A DNA stretch of 64,000 bases from Trileptium ribeirensis (taxonomy: Eukaryota > Nematoda > Enoplea > Enoplida > Thoracostomopsidae), in the NCBI GenBank assembly GCA_030248225.1, contig JASANE010016129.1:1-64000 (forward strand). The letters are read 5' to 3'. Of this stretch, positions 37,142-47,853 are shown piece by piece; the stretch's first letter is position 1, and every line of letters starts with the position of its first letter. Under the pieces are notes generated by a model. The model saw only the letters and a list, made by a program, of their open reading frames with translations, had not been told where the DNA came from and ran no database searches. The translations under genes and the position numbers were made by a program.

Positions 37142-37321
37142 CCGCTTGGAATAATTTCAATGCTCGACGAGCAATGTATTGTACCGAAAGCAACCGATAC
37201 AACGTTTGCTCAAGCGCTGAATGATCAGCATCTCGGAAAACATCCAAATTTTACAAAACCAAGGCCGCCGAAAGCAAAACAAAGCGAAGCGCACTTTGCA
37301 ATCGTTCACTATGCCGGAACG
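37142..37321 (+). CDS. Myosin heavy chain exon 13 (residues 532-591)
   Basis: Acceptor GTTTTAG. Encodes [40 protein letters not shown] and [20 protein letters not shown]. This is the lower 50-kDa domain with part of the actin-binding surface. Donor ACG|GTAATG, phase 0. Intron 13 (37322-37811, 490 bp) is the shortest and shows nothing. Confidence 0.98.
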
Positions 37322-37811
37322 GTAATGTATTATTGTTTTGTGTGAAAAACGAGATTAACACATTTTTGTGCTGTGTTCACAATTTTATATTGTGTAGGTT
37401 GAATGAGAAAGAGTCATGTTAAGAACGATTTGTTCGATTACTGTTTAGTTTAAGCGTAAGTTCGATTTCCTGTTTAGTCCTCAAAGCAGCGTAAATTTGT
37501 CAAATCCCAGCAATGCTGTTCTGAATTCGCGAACGATGTAAGCATTACCCGAGATTTGAGCATGAGCTTTTAGGACATTTAAGGGATACGAGATGCATAT
37601 CATTTGTAAACGCTTCAGTTGCGCACGATTCCTGCAAAGCTAAGCAAAACTATCCTAAAACATATAACTATTTCTTTATTGCATTGGCCCGGAATAAAAA
37701 TACTTGTAATTCATTATTTAGTGTTCATTGACAGCAGTCGGTAGTAGAAATCTTTTCACCTACTATTCACATTCGAAAGATCAGCTGTTATCTCCGTTTT
37801 TTTCATTTTAG

Positions 37812-37968
37812 GTACGGTACAACGCTTCGAATTGGCTCGAAAAGAACAAAGATCCGTTGAACGATTCGGCAGTGAGTTGTCTTAAAACGTCAACAAATAA
37901 ATTGTTACAAGAAATATGGGCTGATTATCAGACACAAGAAGAAGCTGTCGACGCTGTTAAAGCTGGAA
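37812..37968 (+). CDS. Myosin heavy chain exon 14 (residues 592-644)
   Basis: Acceptor TTTTAG. Encodes VRYNASNWLEKNKDPLNDSA, VSCLKTSTNKLLQEIWADYQ and TQEEAVDAVKAG, plus the first base of S644, entering actin-binding loop 2. Donor A|GTATGT, phase 1. Intron 14 (37969-42084, 4,116 bp) contains two G-rich dispersed repeats, a four-copy tandem repeat (41234-41790) and a 28-bp two-copy repeat (38961-39016). Confidence 0.97.
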
Positions 37969-38960
37969 GTATGTTAACTGTCTTGTAAGCTAAATTTTGC
38001 GTCTTGCCGATAAAAAAGAAACCGATTGATATGTTTTCTAATCTTATGAGGCTCGTGTTATCTTGCACCTGAGTTATTACAGTTGTCATATCAATATATC
38101 AGATTACAAAACTAATATTCATTATTAAGTTAGTTACACTGGGTCTTAGTTCTCACGCTATTACGGGCTTGTTTATCGTCAAATGTTTGCTTTCGTCCAT
38201 GATTACATGTTGTTGAGCGTAATTTTACTTTGTTGATTTTGGCAGACAATGCTGTATAATCTCAAGCTTCATTACACTGCTGCACCTGTGTCATAATTGA
38301 TTTCTTTGTAGATTCAACCACCAGAACCGGATTATCTATCGGAATTCTGAACACATATAACAGTAAACACACATAAATTCCTGAAGTTTCTTGATAGAGT
38401 AAAGTGGGCTGTCACCAAAACAACCTAGCCGAACTTTAGTATTACGTGTTCTTGCACATCACCAAACTGGTGAAATAGTAGACAGCAGTGACATGTGTTG
38501 TAGCCTTTATGCTGTTGTGATATATTTCTCTTAAGAGCATACAAATTTCAGCCTAGTTGCAAAAAGTATTAAATTTACATTGAAACACAGACTCTCAAAT
38601 ATGGATGCTGTTTCTGACAGAGTAGCTTTTTCTATAATCATTCAGCAGGTATAAATCAATTTGAATCTTTTGTATTATCATGGATTCCGGCAATGTATAA
38701 GTTAAACACTTTAAGGCACATATCTCAACATAAGGATGTGATGGAATGTGTCTAATACTAAAGTTCTGCACAATTATTTAAGGTTCTTGAGTGTCTGTAT
38801 TCCTAACGTTTTAATATTATACAAAACGTGATTTGCATCGTAAATGTGAACTATGAAACTTCATGCACGGATTATAATTAAGATAAGATTGACATAATGT
38901 CTAATCTGTTTAAGCCCCCTGGAGATACCAGGATTGGCATAAAATAATAAAGTAAAAGTC

Positions 38961-39016
38961 GTAAAAACCATCATCGGCTGTTTATTCTGTAAAAACTATG
39001 ATCGGCTGTATATTCC
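38961..39016 (+). repeat. Two-copy ~28-bp tandem repeat (intron 14)
   Basis: GTAAAAACCATCATCGGCTG followed by TTTATTCT is repeated as GTAAAAACTATGATCGGCTG followed by TATATTCC. Confidence 0.8.
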
Positions 39017-39769
39017 TTAGTTAAGCATCGTCGTGACTTTTAGGTCGGCAGGACTGACCTGAAGTCAACTTGAACTATTAGCCTTTGGTATTTATCGGAT
39101 GAATTACAACGGTGAAGAAAGATATAGTATACCTCTGGGGACATGAAGTCATTATCCCGGTTGAAGTGACATGCTGTGTCACAACAAACCTTGGATATTC
39201 TGCTTATGCACTACGAGCCAGTAGATTAACATTTTTAAGTTCTTGCAGCAGTAAAAAAATTTTAGCAGGGAGAAATGTTAAACAGGAAAGCAGAAATCAA
39301 CAGATAGCGACTTAGCAGTTCACGTTCTTCAAACCAACAGGCTGTAACGCAACCTATATTATGATTCATCTGAAAAGTTTTTCTTCCTTAAAAATATATT
39401 TGAAATTTATAACTTCATAATGGGTGTGTTTAAAGACCCCAGAGTGTAGTAGTTACTGCGATTAACAGCTTGTTTATTTTTAATTTATGCTTATCATGTT
39501 GTACAAGGCATAATACTTTAAGACATTTGTGAGTTGCAATAATTTTGGGACAAATTTTGACCTATTCAGATTCCAGATCGCGAGTGATGGAAGGCCGATT
39601 AACTTTAACCGAACAGTGCTAATCTGGCGTTATTTGAAATATATGGGAGCTTATAAGTTTTAAATTTACTAAATTTCGGTTTATAAAAGGTATTATCGTT
39701 TAGTAGAAAAACACGTTATATTTTATGTTTATTCATATATTTTAATCATACATGCTCATATGGCCTCTC

Positions 39770-40080
39770 AGAGCCACGGAACCCCCCCTTCCCGGTTGGG
39801 GCGATCGCCGATCCCCTCCTCGATTCTGCATCCCCTCTGTCCACGCGCCCAAGGTGCGTAAACGCTTAGACCAAAGTAGCCAAAAAAACTGGAAGAATTT
39901 GCCAAACATTGGGAGAATTTGGCAAAAATAAGAGAAAGCTAGCATGAGGCAAATCAAAAAAAATTTTGTGTCTCCAAATCTTTCTGCAATTTATTCCCCC
40001 TGATGACCTCCCGCCCTCGAGAGGCTGATAACCTCCCCATCCTCCCTTCCGAAACACCGGCTATCCTCCGTGGCACCTCA
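39770..40080 (-). repeat. G-rich dispersed repeat, reverse copy (intron 14)
   Basis: A C-rich block (about 39778-39845) is followed by GGAAGAATTTGCCAAACATT and GGGAGAATTTGGCAAAAATA, then a second C-rich block (about 39995-40080). This is the reverse complement of the layout at 55690-56150. Minus-strand ORFs here are compositional by-products of the G-rich repeat. Confidence 0.55.
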
Positions 40081-40969
40081 TATCTTCCCATGAATAATTT
40101 TAACATTTGATTATCTGTTAACATTTGGTTATTATCATTCATTATAATCAATATTCTCAGTTTCCCGCCACGACCATCGCCATAGGGAGTTGTTGTAGAA
40201 ATATGTAAATGTTTGTTAAAGCCTTCAGACTGTGGCATTTTTGTTTCAACTTTTGACAGCCCGCGAATTATGAGTTTGCCCTTTTGGCCCAAAGTGCTAC
40301 CATGTTCATATCTGATCGCTGGAGCTCAACTAACCCATTCAAGACAGCATACTGCAAGATTATCGGTTCCATACAAAAGCGTTTAAAAACGAACAAAACT
40401 AGTCGTAGTAACTGATTTCGTTGACAACGAAATTATAAAGGCTATTACAACTGATTCATATTCGTAAAAAATTGTAATATTGATATTATACGATTTAATG
40501 GTACGCACGTGATGCTAATTGTCTATCGGTCACGAGGACGTAGGTGATCTCCTCGCAACGCTACCAGTAAAGCCGTAATATGCGGCGACGCTTAATATGC
40601 GGTTAGGCTTGCTGATCGGTGTCGCGGCAGCGTTTAAATTTGACACAGTGCTCCCTGGGATCTTTGCAGAGTAGCAATCGACTCTCAACTCAACCATGAG
40701 AAATTGTCAATTCAACTCGGCTAAAAGTTATTTCTATATATCTCTGAATTCTCATGCGGTTAAGGCAATCAAATAATGGTGCAACGCTGCCATAGTTCTT
40801 TATACTGCTGTACCGTACTTTTAAAAAATATAAAAATGGTTCGGGTTTAAATAAAAATTCTCAAATACTACTGCAGTGTCAAACATTGTATCTCTTCTCT
40901 TTCTACTTAGCGTTTTGTTGAAATATTACGGTTTCTTAGCAGAAAACTTATTTGGCTTCGTCAACACGT

Positions 40970-41175
40970 ACTTCCTGCCGGGGTTTAAGTCTTAGGTGTC
41001 TAAGGTCCATCGGCTGAGGGGCAGGGTAGATGGTTCCGGCAGAGGGTGTGAGCGGCAGGGCGGATAGGTAATGTGGGTAGATTCGAAAGTCTTAGAAACT
41101 CATAATTTTACCGAAAAACTCTGCTAAATTTGCCCAAATTTTATAGAAAGTCTAAAATTTTGCTGAGATTTTGCT
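40970..41175 (+). repeat. G-rich dispersed repeat, copy in intron 14
   Basis: Starts near CTTAGGTGTCTAAGGTCCAT, continues through GATGGTTCCGGCAGAGGG and GGCAGGGCGGATAGG, then a T-rich CTCTGCTAAATTTGCCCAAA tail. The head is shared with 50331 (ATAGGTGTCCAAGGTCCGTG) and 43056 (AGATATCTAGGATCCGTTAG). TGGTTCCGGC or TGGTCTCGGC follows at the same place in all three. Confidence 0.6.
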
Positions 41176-41233
41176 AACTAGACTATATTATACCTTTTCA
41201 GTGTTTTCAAGGGTTATACTGTTGAGGAACTCT

Positions 41234-41790
41234 ATTTCCAAAAATATAGTCTGCTTTATTTGTGTGATTATGTAGCATATGCGCGGCATCAAAAAAGTGT
41301 GCATTTAGTTACGGTGTTCGGTATACTAGATTCGATGATTTGGTTTCTAGAGCACAACCCGAATATTTCAGGCTTTTTCAGAAGTTTAGGTTAGTTTTGG
41401 ATCAATGTACCCCACTTCCAGAATATAGTCTGTATTCTGTACTTTGGTTATGTTTTGTATACGCGCTATCAAGGCTGGTCTACTGAATATGTTGCTTTGG
41501 CAATCTAGAGATCAGCACACATATTTCATGACTTTTCAGAGGTTTTAGCTAGATGTAGGGTCAATGGACCCGATTTCCAGAATATAGTCTATCTTCAGTA
41601 GTTTGGTTATGTATAGCGTACAGAACACAGGGAATGGTCTATATAAAGTTTTCGGGTGCCCTGTACGAGAAGCTTTGTTATATAGACACTAGCACGAATA
41701 TTGGATGCGTTGTCAGTTGTTTCCAATGCGTTTAAGCTGGAACATCGGTGAGCCTGATTTCCCGAAAAAATTATGTCCAGCGTCACTTTG
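41234..41790 (+). repeat. Four-copy diverged tandem repeat, ~160-184-bp unit (intron 14)
   Basis: TTTCCAAAAATATAGTC, ACTTCCAGAATATAGTC, TTTCCAGAATATAGTC and the decayed TTTCCCGAAAAAATTATGTCC occur at about 41234, 41414, 41573 and 41757. TTTGGTTATGT, GAATATT or CATATTT, and GGATCAATG or GGGTCAATG words lie between them in constant order. Confidence 0.75.
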
Positions 41791-42084
41791 TTATTAATTA
41801 TTGGTTGTTTTCTGCGCTGTAAGATAAGCTTCAAATGTTCTAGAGGTTTTTGGGTGGCATATTTACGTCAAACAGAAAGGCAGTTATAGACGATTACACA
41901 TAATGGCAACTTTTAGATGAAACCACGCTCGATTTATTTCACCTTTGCTTGCGAGATACTAGGATATGATGGCAGCGAATCACAGTCTCTAATTAGATGG
42001 TTGAGAATTGCGGTGCGATTAATAAGTATATATTAAACGATGTTGTGGCTGCATCAGAATTGCAGTCATTGTTCTTGGTTTCAG

Positions 42085-42143
42085 GTGGAGCAAAGAAGAA
42101 AGGGAAATCAGGCTCATTTCAAACGGTATCGATGATCTACAGA
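42085..42143 (+). CDS. Myosin heavy chain exon 15, loop 2 (residues 644-663)
   Basis: Acceptor TTTCAG. Completes S644 and encodes GAKKKGKSGSFQTVSMIYR. The lysine cluster is actin-binding loop 2, and SFQTVSMIYR is the conserved strand after it. Donor AGA|GTACGT, phase 0. At 59 bp this is the shortest exon; skipping it would break the frame because it starts in phase 1 and ends in phase 0. The reading frame is open for 29 codons upstream of the acceptor (from 41997). Intron 15 (42144-43411) carries a repeat fragment near 42640-42740 and a G-rich repeat at 43065-43215. Confidence 0.96.
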
Positions 42144-43064
42144 GTACGTTCTATTTCTAGCTCGCTTAATTTGTTTATAACACTTAGAGTCAGAGCTATG
42201 GCTTGCTATGTCCAAATCTGCGTTGTTCCATGCTATTAACTAATTATACAATGCTAGTATCGTATTACAATCTTTTTCTTCATCGAAAAGATTGTAGCGA
42301 AATTAAATTTATATAACGGTCTGTTTGAAAGCGATTTGAAAAATTTCGGAGTCAAGGGTTATTTCAGACACGGCTAAAACCTATTTTCATTTACAAATCT
42401 TCTGAAGCAATTATGTGCAACTGTTAAAAAACTAACTCTCATTTTGAGTTATAATGTTGGTGTGACTGACACCGTTTGTAGTGTATTGTTTTGGCTGCAC
42501 GGCGACAAAAGTTCCAAATGGCTTGGACATTACAAAGAAATCCTGCATTAAGCATCGTTTCAAAAGGAAAGTTATCCACTCCATATATTTTGTATCACGG
42601 CGCTAATTACATTATTTCTCGCATACTGTCACATTTATATGCAATAGCGTTTATGGCGACGCCGCGATGCGGTAACCAAATTTGTCGTGAGGCGCACTTT
42701 TGCACGTGCGTCGTTGTTCGTTCGCTTTGTAGGGCTTTTTTCTAAATAACTTAGTCCTTACCGTATAAGGATCACCCCAAATAATCCACGTTCAATCCGC
42801 CGCTGCGGCAAATGTTTCTCCAACAATTCATGAAACACACAAGGAGTAGCAAAAGCATCATAAAAAGAAGGTGCGTTCGTCTAATAATGCAAGGTCTGGA
42901 TATTGGAAATTATTGCTTATTAGATCATAGAATATATATTCCGCGAGCAATAATTACGTTTATTTTCGTATTTACTGCATGTATATCGCATTTTCGTCTA
43001 TATTTTATAAGTACTAATATAATGTTGTATATAATATAGATTATGTATTATGTTCATAGATATC

Positions 43065-43215
43065 TAGGATCCGTTAGATTAATTAGACAGATGGTCTCGG
43101 CAGGGGGTGCGGAGGGGCGGCAGAGTAGCCAAAGTGTAACCTCAAAAATGCTAAAATTTTGCGCTAACCCGAAGTGCGTTGCGGAGGGAGGTGCTGCGCG
43201 GCTTCGGTGGCTCGA
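43065..43215 (+). repeat. G-rich dispersed repeat, copy in intron 15
   Basis: ATGGTCTCGGCAGGGGGTGC, then GGAGGGGCGGCAGAGTAGCC, followed by CTCAAAAATGCTAAAATTTTGC. It matches the head and tail order of the copies at 40970 and 50335. Confidence 0.5.
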
Positions 43216-43411
43216 TCTTAACTTTTCGACACCCTCTACGGAAATCTATTTATTATATATTTAATACTGGTATATTATATTTGATTTCATTGATTATATA
43301 TTCAACATTTATATAATTTTTATTGTTCTATGAGTGTATTTTGTAAATTAATTCATGTAACGAGTTGATAATAGAGAGGCACTGGACTATTGAAATTACT
43401 ATTATTTTTAG

Positions 43412-43499
43412 GAATCGCTAACTAAACTAATGCATATGTTGAATCAGACCCACCCACATTTCATACGTTGCATTATTCCAAATGAAATGAAGAAATCAG
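43412..43499 (+). CDS. Myosin heavy chain exon 16 (residues 664-693)
   Basis: Acceptor TTTTTAG. Encodes [20 protein letters not shown] and IIPNEMKKS, plus the first base of G693. [10 protein letters not shown] is near-universal in class II motors. Donor G|GTGAGC, phase 1. Intron 16 (43500-46817, 3,318 bp) holds SINE-like copies, a dispersed repeat, a protein-like ORF and a four-copy tandem repeat. Confidence 0.98.
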
Positions 43500-43735
43500 G
43501 TGAGCGTTTGGCTTCTTTCTGTTTGGAAAAATGTTCCGGAAAACATTCGACATATATTTCATACCACAATTTCTATTAATATTATGGCCCTTAGATAGTT
43601 TTGGGGCTGCGGATCGGTACTTGGGGCATATTTTACATTTTCGGTCTATCACCAAGCTAAGATGTGTATAAGTGCGGAATAAACCATTCCCGAATCAATA
43701 AACGTATATTTAGCACTTTTACTTATCGAATTAAT

Positions 43736-44050
43736 AGATGTATCGTTGCAATGGTCGATAAACCATAGTACGCCCCAAAAATCGAACTTGGATAGCATGA
43801 TTAGGTGTAAACAACAGAGTTAACTGGAAAATGCTATTCGATACCATTATAATGAGACTAACCCAACTAACTAAACTTTTACAATCACAATACATGTATT
43901 GTTGCAATGTTCGACAAACGATAGTGGGCACGAAGAATTGAACCTGGATCATGTGATTGCATGTAAACCACAGAACTAACTAAAAAAGCTAATTTTAACA
44001 TCACAATGCGAGCGAATAACGGCGCACGCAGAAACATACGTTATCTATAT
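43736..44050 (-). mobile_element. Two tRNA-like SINE copies in tandem (intron 16)
   Basis: Units start at ATGTATCGTTGCAATGG (about 43738) and ATGTATTGTTGCAATG (about 43894), followed by a third partial unit. On the minus strand each shows a B-box-like word, CCAGGTTCAATTCTTCG or CCAAGTTCGATTTTTGG (tRNA B box GGTTCGANTCC). About 30 bases 5' of it lies an A-box-like stretch TAGTTCTGTGG or TAACTCTGTTG. These are the signatures of a tRNA-derived SINE. The copies are degenerate and no pol III terminator or tail was fixed. Confidence 0.45.
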
Positions 44051-44612
44051 GATAAATTCATCGAAGCAGCACACATTACAGTGTACGCGGATCTTCATTT
44101 GATAACAGTGGGCATTAAACGTCTAAATAGCTTAATGCATAATGATCGGTTGCAGCCATTGCCGCATTCAAAGTGGTTGATTAAAAGCTATTTCAATGTG
44201 TTATCCGCATTAGGCGATTATATTGGTAATCCGTCAAGTATTGTTATCCGTTTACTACTTCTTACAACACTTCGTCCACTTTGTTTAAATTGTAGAAAAC
44301 ACCCATAAAATGGCAGCAATGTAGTCCCTTGAAAACGGTAAAGAAATACCTTCTGCAATGTTGTGTTCTGCCAACGGCCTGAAATTCATTATTTTTGTTA
44401 CCTCGACAAGTATCCAGAAACAAAGTATATTTTTCCGGCAAGGAGACATGAGTTCGGAATACTTGGAAATTTGAAAAACAGGCTAATAGCATGTCTGTAT
44501 TGGTGCAACCACTTTTGATACTTCTTACTTGCAAGCACTGGAGGCATATCTGTATGGTGCTCAAGTGCCAAATACCACCCGATGATTAAGATCATGATAA
44601 GTTTTCGGTGTC

Positions 44613-44840
44613 GGTTATTTACTGAGGATCGGTAAGATTGGCGGGGTTTAAGCGGCAGACAGGATAACGGTCACTCGCCACAGTAAATAAGAACAGCCAC
44701 AACTTTCAGCGAAAGCAATCGTTAATTGAATTTGGTTTTGAAAAGATATAATTTATAATTTGTCTAGGCTTTACGCCCAATAACGCATACAATAAGAACA
44801 TTACGTTTAATCACTAATCAGCGAGACCTAAGCATGGACT
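44613..44840 (+). repeat. Dispersed repeat B, copy 2 (intron 16)
   Basis: Partner of 24245-24470: the shared words TTATTTACTGAG, AATAAGAACAGCCACAACTT, TTTGTCTAGGCTTTACG and CACTAATCAGCGAGAC occur in the same order. Confidence 0.5.
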
Positions 44841-45229
44841 AGGTCATTATGGTCAATGTCCACAGACTAAGTCATGTCACAGAAAGGCGCTGTTCCTCTG
44901 GAACTGCCTTATTTCTCTCGGAATGCATTTCCAATTTTATAATATTTATTTGTAAATATCTCGTTTTTTGCAAAACTCATTTAATATCGGGATCAGACAC
45001 AAAGATATCTCAACGCGGGTTAAGCTTGTTAAAGTTAATATTTATTCTGTATATGCCACAACAACTATTGTTCGTTACATTGCTATTTTTAAAAGTGCTG
45101 TAACAATAACCCGCACACGCTATGCGAATATCCAATCAATTTTACGCGCCGAGCTCCAAGAACGACTGGCTCAGCTTCAATATGTTCTGGGCTTAATTTT
45201 ACATTTCATTTCCATTAACGTTTCCATTA

Positions 45230-45469
45230 ATGAACACCAGTGCTCCACAAACATTTACCCTAACGGCACTACAAGCCGTTCAGTTTAGTGCCGCGTACTA
45301 CCTGCGGGGCAATGAAGTTGGGTTGGGTTCTGCTGGTCGACCCGTCGTTTTCAATCTGCGTACGGGCTCAGATGACATGGATACTGGTAAAATCATGTTA
45401 GCAGAATCTCGTAAACGATGGGATATTAGTAACTATGAGGTACCAATGGCCGTACCGAACAAATTATGA
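45230..45469 (+). CDS. Protein-like ORF nested in myosin intron 16, function unknown
   Basis: A 79-codon frame begins MNTSAPQTFTLTALQAVQFS, includes RGNEVGLGSAGRPVVFNLRT and DDMDTGKIMLAESRKRWDIS, and stops at TGA 45467-45469. The composition is balanced, with mixed synonymous codons, unlike chance AT-rich ORFs nearby. A possible acceptor AACACCAG lies at 45239, so it may be a terminal exon rather than an intact gene. Just upstream another frame (about 45109-45288) reads RTRYANIQSILRAELQERLA, which might be an earlier exon or a frameshifted part. It does not match any myosin segment, so it is not an alternative myosin exon. A nested gene, gene fragment or element-derived sequence are all possible. 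I do not recognise the family. Confidence 0.3.
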   Translation: MNTSAPQTFTLTALQAVQFSAAYYLRGNEVGLGSAGRPVVFNLRTGSDDMDTGKIMLAESRKRWDISNYEVPMAVPNKL

Positions 45470-46017
45470 ACTAACGAGAGCATTAATATTAGAAACCACA
45501 ATACAACAATTTATAACCGTTATTTCGTGCCTTGGCTTATATATAAATTAATTCTTTGTAGCACTGAAATTTTTGCCCTGGGTTTGTTTTAAAATATTTA
45601 ACAACCAGTCCATATTATCTGTAGACCCTTAGCTACAATCCATTATTCTTATATATAAAATTATTTTTTCCACATTATTTGAATCATACTACAAAATTAA
45701 AGAAATAATCGCAATTCAGCAGTAAAAAAATATTGATATCAATTTTCCGGAAAACGTACGGAAGCACTGCTTGCTTGCCATTGCTGTAAAGTATATAACA
45801 ACAAAATAAATTCTTCCAAGAACATATTTTTAAGAAAATATATGAACTATTGATTACCATAATTATTATAGATATTACCATAATAAACATACTAGTGTTC
45901 TATGAAGTTCTTTACACATAAAATTGAAGCAAAACACAGAACCATGACATGGAGTTAGTTTATCGAAGAATGAAAACGAGTAGGAGCAATAAAATAATTT
46001 GTAAAACGATGCCGTAA

Positions 46018-46722
46018 TACACTCAGATGGAATATATGGAGCACTATTCATACCACTGGGTCAATGGGTCAACTGTAAGCCGCTGATGAACTAAAATGAG
46101 CACCTTAAAAGATTTTTAACTCAAAAATTTTAAGCTCACTTTTTTGCGATTTGTTAGTTTTGAACGTTCTTAGAATAACAATAAATGGTACACTCCGATG
46201 GAAAATATAGAGCATATATTCTAACCACTGTGACGATATGGGTCAAGTTTAAGCCGTTGATTACCTAAAATGGGCATCGTAAATGATGTTTTCACTCAAA
46301 AAATTTTTAGCTCACTGAGACTTTTTGTGATTTGTTACTTTCGAATATTCTTAGGAAAACGATGCAATGCTGCACTTCGATCGAAAATATAGAGCATTAG
46401 TCGTACCACTGCGACGATATGGGTAAACTTTAAGCTGTTGGAAAACCATAATAAGTATCTTAAATGATGTTTTCACTCAAAAATCTTAGCTCAATGGGAC
46501 TATTTTGTAATTTGTTAGTTTTGATTGATCTTACAAAAACAATGCAATGGTATACTCCAATGGAAATATAGAGCATTATTCTTCCTGCTCAAACGATACA
46601 GGTGAAGTTTAAGCCGTTGGATAGCTAAAATGAATACCCTAAATAATATGTTAATTAAAAAATTTAGCTTTGCTGAGACTTTTTTGTGATTTGTTTGTTC
46701 TGAATGTTCTTAGAAAAAATTT
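46018..46722 (+). repeat. Four-copy tandem repeat, ~172-181-bp unit (intron 16)
   Basis: Units start TACACTCAGATGG (46018), TACACTCCGATGG (46199), TGCACTTCGATCG (46371) and TATACTCCAATGG (46551). Each contains TATAGAGCA or TATGGAGCA, GTTTAAGCCGTTG-like words, ACTCAAAAA or ATTAAAAAA, and TTTGTGATTTGTTA. The array ends less than 100 bp upstream of exon 17. Confidence 0.9.
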
Positions 46723-46817
46723 GCAGAAAGCTTAAATTTTTAATAAATGCTTGCTGATGCGTTACACCACTGGTTCAAAGCATTACTGATTTTGCGCACT
46801 GATCATTTGTAATTTAG

Positions 46818-46935
46818 GTATCATCGATTCTGCATTAACGCTCAATCAGCTGACTTGTAACGGCGTTTTAGAAGGCATACGAATATGTCGCAAAGGCTTT
46901 CCAAATCGGCTTTTGTATGCTGATTTCAAGCAGCG
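46818..46935 (+). CDS. Myosin heavy chain exon 17, SH1/SH2 helices (residues 693-732)
   Basis: Acceptor ATTTAG. Completes G693 and encodes [38 protein letters not shown], plus two bases of R732. C706 (SH2) and C716 (SH1) are the reactive cysteines of the force-generating helices. Donor CG|GTACGT, phase 2. Intron 17 (46936-47726) shows nothing notable. Confidence 0.98.
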
Positions 46936-47726
46936 GTACGTATGTTTGTGGGAATATGTCGTAGTATAGGGATTCTTTAAGTAACCTTGAATTCCTTAAT
47001 TATATACAAGTTAATGTCTGTTTTCAGTCATTTCCAATATGTTTGGACGGTTCTCCATCATGTACGGATATAACTTTTATTTTTTGCGTAGAAACTGGGT
47101 GCTATAGTATATTAAATCTAGATGGGCGAAATTTAAATCGTGGCTTCATTAAGCAGCACCCCGCCCTTCCCCATAAACTTAAATTCTACTTAACAGCAGT
47201 GGACAGATGTTATTAATTGCTTAACGTTCGAATACCTTTGATTATTGTCATAAAATGAGTGCAACAGGGTTGCGTGTTTAAAATTCGTTCGTTACAAAAA
47301 GTCTAAAAAATTGCAACATTCTACGTTACTAAATTTTTGCTCTGTAGCAGCACTCTATAATTTAATCTTTTTTATTCCGAATTTAAGTTTCTGACACAAA
47401 AAAATGATTTTTTTCTAAGTCCTCTTTTAATATTTATTTAAACACATACATATTTCAAATTTTACTTAGTATTGAAGATTTTTAAATCTTTAAGAGAACA
47501 TATATTAAATTTTCTGTGCTATAGTTCATATTCATTAAAAGTGTGAAAACTTCTTGGCCAAAATTTAACAGTGTTGTTTATATACCGTTTATATATAATG
47601 TCCTGAAGTATTGAGGTCTGTTGTGATTTCAGAATCGATCATATTCCGCATAGCCCCACCTGGAACTAGTTTTTTCATCAGTTAATTTTCTTACCAGTTA
47701 TATTATTTGCATTTTATTTGTTTCAG

Positions 47727-47853
47727 ATACGCGATTCTGGCAGCAGATCAGTCGAAACAAGGCGAAGTCAAAGATGCATCAATTGCAATGTTGAAGCGCA
47801 TCGTAGATGAAGGAACACTGAAAGAAGAGGAATATCGTATCGGTGAAACAAAG
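47727..47853 (+). CDS. Myosin heavy chain exon 18, converter (residues 732-774)
   Basis: Acceptor TTTCAG. Completes R732 and encodes YAILAADQSKQGEVKDASIA, MLKRIVDEGTLKEEEYRIGE and TK. It forms most of the converter that swings the lever arm. Donor AAG|GTTTAT, phase 0. Intron 18 (47854-49763) contains a GC-richer stretch (about 48645-49065) with TATAGGTGTCCGTAGACG, also seen at 26751 as TATAGGTATCCGTAGAGA. Confidence 0.97.
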
